Shown here piece by piece: positions 14,648 through 20,649 of a stretch of 20,649 nucleotides of DNA. The position numbers and the translations under genes are program-made. Location: the NCBI GenBank assembly GCA_946625225.1, contig CAMOTA010000042.1, forward strand, positions 1-20,649, in the 5' to 3' direction. The notes below the pieces were generated by a model. It worked only from the letters and a program-made list of their open reading frames with translations. It was not told where the DNA came from and did not search any database. Origin of the DNA: UBA9715 sp003452695 (GTDB lineage Bacteria; Actinomycetota; Coriobacteriia; Coriobacteriales; Eggerthellaceae). How positions within the stretch are numbered: position 1 is the stretch's first letter; each line of letters begins with the position of its first letter.

Positions 14648-15373
14648 TTATCCGAGTTCGATGGCGCCGGTGAAGGCGACCGTTCCGTCTTCGCGCACGC
14701 CCTTCGACCGCACCATCGCGTCTTCAACGAGCGTGTGCATGGCCAACGGCTCGCCCGGCACCACTTCGTAGCGATAGTCGATTTGCAGCGACCGGATGCA
14801 CTCGTGTTCGTCGGGACGCAGGGCCTCCACGATGTAGTTCGCATAGCGCGCATTGTTCACGTGCCCGTTCAAATCGATGTCGGAATAGCTCGGCACGATC
14901 TGGACCACGGGGCGGTTGCCCTCTTCGAACGCGTGGATCTTGCGCGGCTTGCGCTCGAAGGCGCGCGCCGAATCGTATTCGTCGGCGGGCTCGTACACGT
15001 CCTTCATCGACGCGAACTTGCGCGACTCCACGTTCATCAGCACCCATTCGGACGTAGCCTTCACTATCTCGTTGCCCTGTTCGTCGCGAAACGAGAAATC
15101 GCGCTGGAACGAGAAGCGCGAAGGCGAATGGGGCCACGTGCGCGCGAGAAGCTTCTGGAAATGGCGCGGCGGGCTGACCACCTCGTACTTCTGGCGCACG
15201 ACCACCCAGATAACACCCTGGCGCAGCATGTCGTCGCGACCGATGCCCATCTGTTCGGCATGCACGGTGGCCAGGTCCTGGCACATGTCGAACACGGCAA
15301 ACGGATGCAGTCTGCCGTAGCGGTCGAAATCCATCCAACGCAGGCGGTAATCGAAATCAAAGTGCAAGGACAT
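14648..15373 (-). CDS. Acyl-ACP thioesterase (FatA-like)
   Basis: 241 residues, the length of bacterial acyl-ACP thioesterases with two fused hot-dog domains. They hydrolyse acyl-ACP to free fatty acid and ACP in the cytoplasm, ending or diverting fatty acid synthesis. The N-terminal domain begins FDFDYRLRWMDFDRYGRL. The C-terminal domain carries the catalytic-type motif SYSDIDLNGHVNNARY (162-177), with Asp167, Asn169 and His171, followed by Glu183 in IVEAL. The start at 15373 has GGGAG about 7 nt upstream; an in-frame ATG eight codons earlier lacks a site. The gene is divergent from selA across hairpin repeat B and convergent with the PF06541-type gene. About 95 nt separate the convergent stops without a clear terminator. 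Confidence 0.92.
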   Translation of the reverse strand: MSLHFDFDYRLRWMDFDRYGRLHPFAVFDMCQDLATVHAEQMGIGRDDMLRQGVIWVVVRQKYEVVSPPRHFQKLLARTWPHSPSRFSFQRDFSFRDEQGNEIVKATSEWVLMNVESRKFASMKDVYEPADEYDSARAFERKPRKIHAFEEGNRPVVQIVPSYSDIDLNGHVNNARYANYIVEALRPDEHECIRSLQIDYRYEVVPGEPLAMHTLVEDAMVRSKGVREDGTVAFTGAIELG

Positions 15374-15417
15374 GCCTATCTCCCTTCTTCCGGGCATGCA
15401 GCTCGATGCATCGCCGG

Positions 15418-15624
15418 CAACGGGTTCGCGGTCCCCGGCCGCCGGCGCAGCGGTCCGGCCCGGCCGGCCGCTGGGACGGGGAGAGGGGATTCGGGCTTGG
15501 CTTCGGCTTTGCTTTTGAATCTATCAGGATTTGTGCCTGCAGAATCGCCCTCACCCCTCTCCCCGTCCCAGCGGCCGGCCGGGCCGGACCGCTGCGCCGG
15601 CGGCCGGGGACCGCGAACCCGTTG
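15418..15624. repeat. Long hairpin repeat, copy B (71-nt perfect arms, 65-nt conserved loop)
   Basis: Arms 15418-15488 and 15554-15624 are perfect inverted complements over 71 nt, flanking a 65-nt loop (15489-15553). The loop matches copy A (2261-2325) at 62 of 65 positions with no gaps. The innermost arm segment is shared with copy A. Beyond it the sequence differs (GCTGGGA and GGCCGGCC runs instead of GCGCGGCGA and GCCCGCCC), yet pairing is complete. It occupies most of the 378-nt divergent gap between the thioesterase and selA. The rest of that gap holds only the possible selA -10 and ribosome binding site. The perfect stem implies recent formation or active maintenance. Confidence 0.9.
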
Positions 15625-15681
15625 GCCCCTTCGATTCACCCGAGTATTGTAATGGAAGGCACGCGGCACGCGGGCGCGCGG

Positions 15682-15687
15682 TATACT
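15682..15687 (+). promoter_or_regulatory. Possible -10 hexamer (TATACT) upstream of selA
   Basis: TATACT, a 5/6 match, lies about 65 nt before the selA start, in an otherwise very GC-rich stretch just after hairpin repeat B. No -35 is recognisable at 16-18 nt. Placement fits a selAB promoter, but the evidence is weak. Confidence 0.35.
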
Positions 15688-15751
15688 CGCTTTCGCCAAT
15701 GCCACATCAGCTTCATCGCGCGCCGCGTTGCGCGCCGAGTGCGAGGTGACC

Positions 15752-17206
15752 ATGCCAAGCGATAGCCAGAAGGAAGCCCTGCGCTCTTTGCCGCAGGTCG
15801 AGGAATTCCTGCACCACGAAGCCATCGAGGCCCTGACGCGCATGCTGCCACGAGACCGCGTATGCGATTTGGCGCGCGGCATCATCGCCGAGGCGCGCGA
15901 TGCCATCTTGGCCGGCGATGCCACGCCGACCGACCCCGACGAACTGGCCACGCGCGTGCTCAGGAGGGCGCTGGCCCTGGAAAGGCCATCGCTGCGGCGC
16001 GTTGTGAACGCATCGGGCGTGGTCGTTCACACCAACCTGGGACGCAGCGTGCTTCCCGCAAGCGCCGCGTCCGCCGCAACCGCTGCAGCATGCGGGTATT
16101 CCACGCTCGAGTACGACTGCGACAAGCAGGCCCGTGGCAGCCGACACGACCATTACGAGCACCTGGCTTGCGCGATAACGGGTGCCGAGGCGGCCTTGGC
16201 CGTGAACAACAACGCCGCTGCCGTGATGATGGTGCTCGCGGAGTTCGCCGCAGGGCGCGATGCCGTAATATCGCGCGGCGAGCTCGTGGAAATCGGCGGC
16301 TCGTTTCGCGTGCCCGACATCATGGCGCTTTCCGGCGCGCGCATGGTGGAGGTGGGCACGACGAACAAGACGCACCTGGCCGACTACGAGAACGCCCTGG
16401 ACGACGCCACCGCGTTGCTGTTGAAGGTCCATCCATCGAACTTCCGCATGAGCGGCTTCACCGAAAGCGTTTCGGTTGCTTTGCTGCGCCAGCTTGCCGA
16501 CAAGGCAAACGCCGAACGAGCATCCCGCCTGGGCGCCGATGCGGGCGATGTGCTGGTGTACGAGGACCTGGGATCGGGCGCACTGGTGGACCTGACGCTG
16601 GACGGATACCGCGAAACGACCGTGCACGACGCACTGGCCGAGGGAGCCGACATCGTATCGTTTTCCTGCGACAAGCTGATGGGCGGGCCCCAAGCGGGCC
16701 TCGTCGTGGGCAAGAAGCGCATGATCGAGCGCCTGAAGCAAAGCCCGTACGCACGCGTGCTGCGCCTGGACAAGATGGCGATTGCCGCGCTGGAGGCAAC
16801 GTTGCGGCTGTACATGGACGAACGGGAGGCGCGCCGGCGCATTCCCACGTTGCGCATGCTCACCGAGGACGCGGCGGTCGTGCGCAAGCGCACGCAGGAC
16901 CTGGCAGATGCCATTCGGGAAACGGCGCCCGAACAGGCGCTGGACATACGCATCGAGCCCGACGTCTCGCGCGCCGGCGGAGGGGCGCTGCCGATGTGCG
17001 ACATCCCCACGTTCGTGGCGCGCATCGCGTTTTCCCGCGGCTCCGCCCAGGACTGCGAGCGCTTCTTCGCAACCCAGCGCGCCGTGCCCATCGTCGCGCG
17101 GCTGAACGGCAATTGCATCGTGCTGGACGGACGAACGCTCTTGGAAGGCGACGAGCAGGAGATAGCGCAGGCCTTCCGCGAGTATTTCGAAGCGCTGGAA
17201 GGATGA
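15752..17206 (+). CDS. selA: L-seryl-tRNA(Sec) selenium transferase
   Basis: 484 residues, normal for bacterial SelA, a cytosolic PLP enzyme (decameric in E. coli). It converts Ser-tRNA(Sec) to Sec-tRNA(Sec) using selenophosphate made by SelD. Visible landmarks are VNASGVVVHTNLGRS (85-99), the NNNAAAV turn (152-158), VGTTNKTHL (201-209) and the PLP lysine K308 in FSCDKLMGGPQAG. The start at 15752 has GAGGTG immediately upstream. An in-frame TTG at 15728 is rejected because it would bury that site. selB follows at once and its ribosome site overlaps the selA end, so the pair is an operon. selC and selD are not in this window. Confidence 0.97.
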   Translation: MPSDSQKEALRSLPQVEEFLHHEAIEALTRMLPRDRVCDLARGIIAEARDAILAGDATPTDPDELATRVLRRALALERPSLRRVVNASGVVVHTNLGRSVLPASAASAATAAACGYSTLEYDCDKQARGSRHDHYEHLACAITGAEAALAVNNNAAAVMMVLAEFAAGRDAVISRGELVEIGGSFRVPDIMALSGARMVEVGTTNKTHLADYENALDDATALLLKVHPSNFRMSGFTESVSVALLRQLADKANAERASRLGADAGDVLVYEDLGSGALVDLTLDGYRETTVHDALAEGADIVSFSCDKLMGGPQAGLVVGKKRMIERLKQSPYARVLRLDKMAIAALEATLRLYMDEREARRRIPTLRMLTEDAAVVRKRTQDLADAIRETAPEQALDIRIEPDVSRAGGGALPMCDIPTFVARIAFSRGSAQDCERFFATQRAVPIVARLNGNCIVLDGRTLLEGDEQEIAQAFREYFEALEG

Positions 17207-17217
17207 GCGGAGGACGC

Positions 17218-19149
17218 ATGGAAGCAAGCGAGGCGAGCCGCCGCGTCGTGCTGGGAACGGCCGGCCACATCGACCACGGGAAATCGGCGCTCGTGCTGGC
17301 GCTTACGGGCACCGACCCCGACCGCCTGGCGGAAGAGAAGGCGCGTGGCATTACCATCGAACTGGGCTTTGCACAGCTCGTGCTGCCGGACGGCACGGCC
17401 ATGGGAGTCGTGGACGTGCCGGGCCACGAGCGCTTCGTGCGCCAGATGATATCCGGATCGACCGGCATCGACTTGGCCCTTCTGTGCATAGCAGCAGACG
17501 ACGGCGTAATGCCGCAGACACGCGAGCACCTGGCCGTGATAGACCTGCTCGGCATCGACTCGTGCATCGTGGCGCTTACCAAATGCGATCGCGTAGACGA
17601 CGAGTGGCGCGACCTGGTGCTGGAGGACGTGCGCGAATGGCTTGCCACGACCCGCTTCGCCAACGCGCCCATCGTGCCCACTTCCGCCAGGACCGGCGCG
17701 GGACTGGACGCCCTGAAACAAGAGCTGATGACCGCAGCGCACGCGGCCGAATCGCAGCACCGCGCAAGCATCGTTCGCATGCCGGTGGACCGCGTGTTCA
17801 CCATGAAGGGCGCAGGCACCGTGGTAACGGGAACGCTCTGGAGCGGAACGATCGCCCTGGAAGACGAGCTGCAGATCCTGCCTGCGGGCCAGACGACGCG
17901 AGCGCGTGCAATCCAGATTCACGGAACGCCCGTGCAAGAGGCCCCCGCAGGCAACCGCGTGGCCGTGAACCTGGCCGATGCGAAAACGACCGACGTGCGT
18001 CCGGGCGACTTCCTGGCAACGCCCGGGGCCATCGTGCCGTCGGACCGCTTCGATTGCTGGTTCACCTATGCAAGCCCCCTGGCGGAAGGCAAACCGCTTG
18101 CCAGCGGGACGCGGGTTCGCGTCGCGCACGGCACGCGCGAGACCTTCGGACGCATCCTGTTCATGAACGGCCAGGATGAACTGCAAGCGCACGAGGGCGC
18201 CTATGCCCAGATTCGCCTGGAAGAAGAGCTGGCGTTGTCGTGGCAGGACCGCTTCGTGGTGCGCTCGTATTCGCCCGTGCGCGTAATCGGCGGCGGCAGC
18301 GTGCTTGCCGCGCATCCCCGCAGGAGAACGACGTTGTCGGAATCCGAGCTGGCGCTCCTGGACGCCTTGCGCGAAGGCGATGCCGACGAAGCATGCACAA
18401 TTGCGATTTCTCTGCAAGATGCGCCGCTGCGGGCTCGGGACCTGGCCGAGCTTATGGGAACAAGCGCATCCGAAACGCAAGAGCGCCTGGGAGCGCTTGC
18501 GCGGGGCAAGCAAGTTACCACGCTCCAACAGGGCAGCATGCGGTTCTACACCACGCCACGCGCCCTGCAGAAAGGAGTTTCCGCACTCGAGAACGCCCTG
18601 CTTAAGTTCCACGCCGAACAACCCGATGCGCTGGGGGTGGCGAAGGGGGACCTGCTGCTGCGCAGCGGGCTGCGCATGGATGCAGCAGCCTTCGACGCAC
18701 TGCTCGCACGCGCCCTGGATGACGCGAGGCTCGTGGTCGAAGACGGCATTATCAGCCATCCCCAGGCTGGAGCGGGAGCCCGCCAGAAAGAGCGGCAGAA
18801 CGCCGACCGCGTGGCAGGCGTGCTTGCCGCCGCAGGCGCAACTCCCCCCTCCACCGAGGAGCTGGCAGCGCAGGCCGACATGACCGTTTCGGCCTTGGCG
18901 CGCGCGTTGGCAACGCTGGAAAGGGAAGATCGTGCCGTGCGCATCGACCGGTCGCTCGCCTTCGACGCACGCGCCTTCGCGCAGCTACGCGATGCGGCCA
19001 TCGAGCACATCCGCCGGCACGGCCCCTCGTCTGCCGCCGACCTGAAGGATGCCATGGGGAGATCGCGCAAGTACGCCATCCCGATCCTCGAGCACCTCGA
19101 CCGAACCGGTGCGACCGTACGCGACGGCGACCTGCGGCGTTTGCCCTAG
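17218..19149 (+). CDS. selB: Selenocysteine-specific translation elongation factor
   Basis: 643 residues. SelB delivers Sec-tRNA(Sec) to UGA codons by binding both GTP and the SECIS hairpin of the mRNA. The EF-Tu-like GTPase domain shows G1 GHIDHGKS (16-23), G2 in RGITIELGF, G3 DVPGHE (66-71) and G4 TKCD (121-124). Beta-barrel domains II and III follow (MPVDRVFTMKGAGTVVTGT marks domain II). The C-terminal third is a series of winged helices ending with the typical RKYAIPILEHLDR segment, which in the family contacts SECIS RNA. The start at 17218 has GGAGG 4 nt upstream. An alternative ATG at 17203 overlaps the selA stop as ATGA and would add five residues. The frame is open far upstream through selA, but that is a shadow. 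Confidence 0.97.
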   Translation: MEASEASRRVVLGTAGHIDHGKSALVLALTGTDPDRLAEEKARGITIELGFAQLVLPDGTAMGVVDVPGHERFVRQMISGSTGIDLALLCIAADDGVMPQTREHLAVIDLLGIDSCIVALTKCDRVDDEWRDLVLEDVREWLATTRFANAPIVPTSARTGAGLDALKQELMTAAHAAESQHRASIVRMPVDRVFTMKGAGTVVTGTLWSGTIALEDELQILPAGQTTRARAIQIHGTPVQEAPAGNRVAVNLADAKTTDVRPGDFLATPGAIVPSDRFDCWFTYASPLAEGKPLASGTRVRVAHGTRETFGRILFMNGQDELQAHEGAYAQIRLEEELALSWQDRFVVRSYSPVRVIGGGSVLAAHPRRRTTLSESELALLDALREGDADEACTIAISLQDAPLRARDLAELMGTSASETQERLGALARGKQVTTLQQGSMRFYTTPRALQKGVSALENALLKFHAEQPDALGVAKGDLLLRSGLRMDAAAFDALLARALDDARLVVEDGIISHPQAGAGARQKERQNADRVAGVLAAAGATPPSTEELAAQADMTVSALARALATLEREDRAVRIDRSLAFDARAFAQLRDAAIEHIRRHGPSSAADLKDAMGRSRKYAIPILEHLDRTGATVRDGDLRRLP

Positions 19150-19197
19150 AAATGGCGGATAAATGCTTCTGAGCCGGAATGATTCGTTCACCGTTTC

Positions 19198-20484
19198 CTA
19201 GGCATCGCGCCTGTCAGGCCCCTTCTTCACCACGGCGAACGAGAGCACGCTGGCGGCAAGGGGGGACAGCGCCATTGCGAAGTACATGACCGCGTAGCCA
19301 TGCGCGTCTACGACGAACCCCCCGAGAAGCGACCCGATGGCTATGCCCAGGTCGAAGGCCGTCATGTACGTGGAAGTGGCCACGCCGCGTCGCCACGGCT
19401 CCACGCTCGCAACCGCCATGGACTGGAAGGTGCTCATGGCCGTTCCGATGCCCAGGCCGCCGAGCACGCCGCCGCCCGCGAACATCCAAATGTTCGAGGC
19501 CATGCCGATAAGAACGAGCGTCGCCGCCGTGCAGAGCGCCGACAGTATGGCGGGAACTCGATAGCCGAAGCGGTCGATGAGCGTTCCGATGTAGGGTCGG
19601 CTGACCAGGGTGACGACTGCATATACGATGAAGTAGGCCGTGACGCCGTTCACCCCCTGTGCATCGGCGTGCAGGGCGATGAACGTGGTTATGCAGCCAA
19701 AGCCGATGTTCACGAGCAGTATGAGAAGCCCCGGCAGCAGGGCGCGGCGCTCGAAGAAGGTTTCCAACAGGGAGCGGGGTCGAGGTGCGCCGGGGCCGTG
19801 CCCCGACTCCCTATCGGGCCGACCACCCGCTTCGGGCCCCTGGTGAGTAGCAGCGCCATCGGCTTCAGGAAAACCGGGCGCTTCGGCGGCGGCGCGCTTG
19901 CCGCAGAGCGCTTCGGCCACGGCCAGCACGAGCGCGAGCACGGTAATGCCCGCCGCCACGTACACCATGAACACGGCACCCGCGCCCTGCGCGATGGCGA
20001 CTGCGACAGCGGGGGCGATGGCGCTCGATAGCGCCGTCGTCAGCGAGAAGTAGCCCATCCCCTCGGCGAAGCGATGCTTGGGTATTATGTCGGCGGCCAT
20101 GGTCGATGCTGCCGTCGACCCCGTGCCCCAGCCCACGCCGTGCAGCAGGCGAAGGCCCAGTATGATGCCGACGAACGGGAAGACGGCGAACGAGACGATG
20201 GAGCAGACCATGATGACCAGGCCGCCCACCAGCATGCCCCTGCGCCCGAATCGGTCGAGCAGGGCGCCTGCGAACACGCGCACGAGCGTGGCGGTGATGG
20301 TCATAAGCGTCGTGGCAAGCCCCACGAGCCGGGCACTCGCCCCCAGCTGGGCCAAATAGAGCGGAAGTCCGACGTTCAGCATCTGGAACCCGAAGAACAT
20401 GCACAGGTTTATCGTTGCGAGGACGAGGAAATTCCGGGTGAAGATCTCGCCGAGCGCCGCGCGCCGCCAATCGTTGCCTGCCAT
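19198..20484 (-). CDS. Major facilitator superfamily (MFS) transporter
   Basis: 428 residues, 12 predicted transmembrane helices in two bundles. The cytoplasmic A-motif between helices 2 and 3 reads GALLDRFGRRGML. A related copy in the second half is GTLIDRFGYRVPA. The two halves are joined by a hydrophilic Pro/Gly/Glu-rich loop (about residues 205-240) before the second half begins with an Arg-rich segment. These features fit a proton-coupled drug or metabolite exporter, but the substrate cannot be inferred. The start at 20484 has a G-rich site (GGGGG) about 4 nt upstream. It converges on selB with 48 nt between stops and no clear terminator. It is not part of the sel operon. Confidence 0.92.
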   Translation of the reverse strand: MAGNDWRRAALGEIFTRNFLVLATINLCMFFGFQMLNVGLPLYLAQLGASARLVGLATTLMTITATLVRVFAGALLDRFGRRGMLVGGLVIMVCSIVSFAVFPFVGIILGLRLLHGVGWGTGSTAASTMAADIIPKHRFAEGMGYFSLTTALSSAIAPAVAVAIAQGAGAVFMVYVAAGITVLALVLAVAEALCGKRAAAEAPGFPEADGAATHQGPEAGGRPDRESGHGPGAPRPRSLLETFFERRALLPGLLILLVNIGFGCITTFIALHADAQGVNGVTAYFIVYAVVTLVSRPYIGTLIDRFGYRVPAILSALCTAATLVLIGMASNIWMFAGGGVLGGLGIGTAMSTFQSMAVASVEPWRRGVATSTYMTAFDLGIAIGSLLGGFVVDAHGYAVMYFAMALSPLAASVLSFAVVKKGPDRRDA

Positions 20485-20525
20485 CGTTCCCCCATCCCCG
20501 GCACTGCGAATTGTTTAGCTTAGCC

Positions 20526-20554
20526 ATAGTAGATAAGAATCGAGAAACGCGCAA
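20526..20554 (-). promoter_or_regulatory. Candidate promoter of the MFS gene
   Basis: On the minus strand, TTGCGC (20549-20554), a 17-nt spacer, then TACTAT (20526-20531). Both hexamers are partial matches, but the spacing is ideal and the start codon lies about 40 nt downstream. The region is AT-rich against its surroundings. Confidence 0.45.
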
Positions 20555-20615
20555 TAACACATGGCCTCAGGGCATGAAGGCGAGCGGACGCGCGTTACTG
20601 CCCATGGCTTGGCTA

Positions 20616-20647
20616 GGAGGCCCGTAGAAACCCGAAAGCGGGCCTCC
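20616..20647. terminator. Hairpin with 9-bp perfect stem at window end
   Basis: GGAGGCCCG (20616-20624) pairs perfectly with CGGGCCTCC (20639-20647) around a 14-nt loop. It could be an intrinsic terminator of a plus-strand transcript if a T-run follows beyond the window. The minus-strand side has no T-run. The function call is tentative. Confidence 0.4.
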
Positions 20648-20649
20648 AC

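Noticed and set aside
15620..15750. Possible tRNA (selC) suggested by TTCGATTC near selA
   Set aside because: The T-loop-like string has no pairing stem around it, and no acceptor or anticodon arm can be drawn.
15862..17217. Upstream extension of the selB frame to 1095 residues
   Set aside because: It overlaps selA throughout, and the extension is Arg/Gly/His-rich out-of-frame translation. The GTPase domain begins right after 17218, which has a ribosome site.
16384..18759. 791-residue minus-strand open frame across selA/selB
   Set aside because: Shadow on the opposite strand of two clearly recognised genes.
1..20649. CRISPR array, prophage or insertion sequence
   Set aside because: No regularly spaced short repeats and no transposase, integrase or phage gene on either strand. 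The repeats found are two-copy hairpin elements.

Overview
This is a GC-rich bacterial chromosome segment with dense, mostly minus-strand genes. The gene content (a cytosolic-type molybdopterin/Fe-S oxidoreductase, selA-selB, a CydDC-like exporter pair, a FatA-like acyl-ACP thioesterase, a PF06541-type membrane protein and an Fe-S-less MutY relative) suggests an anaerobic actinobacterium of the Coriobacteriia, probably Eggerthellaceae. That assignment is inference from gene content and base composition; no rRNA or other phylogenetic marker is present.

Layout. 1-1900 (-): N-terminal two-thirds or more of a molybdopterin oxidoreductase, cut by the window edge. 1901-2589: a long divergent intergenic region with palindromic promoter sites and the first copy of a long hairpin repeat. 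2590-2889 (+): a small two-helix membrane protein, whose stop codon overlaps that of murB. 2886-5502 (-): a run reading ilvE, two tandem paralogous one-helix membrane proteins, then murB. 5746-8598 (-): a degenerate AAA-like protein followed by a MutY-type glycosylase lacking its Fe-S cluster; this pair is bracketed by two inverted copies of a fold-back repeat. 9009-9713 (-): HAD-IB phosphatase. 9810-13288 (-): two overlapping ABC half-transporters of CydD/CydC type. 13289-13496: an AT-rich divergent promoter region. 13497-14552 (+): PF06541-type membrane protein. 14648-15373 (-): acyl-ACP thioesterase. 15374-15751: divergent region with the second copy of the long hairpin repeat. 15752-19149 (+): selA-selB, the selenocysteine synthesis and insertion pair. 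19198-20484 (-): MFS transporter. The window ends in a 9-bp-stem hairpin.

How the genes work together. selA and selB form one unit: Sec-tRNA synthesis plus its dedicated elongation factor. The two ABC proteins should form one heterodimeric exporter. ilvE, the two small membrane proteins and murB may be co-transcribed but share no obvious pathway.

The most unusual content is non-coding. Two copies of an element (2200-2386 and 15418-15624) share a 65-nt loop that is 62/65 identical. The loop is enclosed by 61- and 71-nt GC-rich arms that differ between the copies yet remain self-complementary within each. A second, unrelated 165-180 bp fold-back element occurs as an inverted pair around the AAA/MutY block. 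I know of no named family for either. No CRISPR, prophage, transposase, rRNA or tRNA gene was found.
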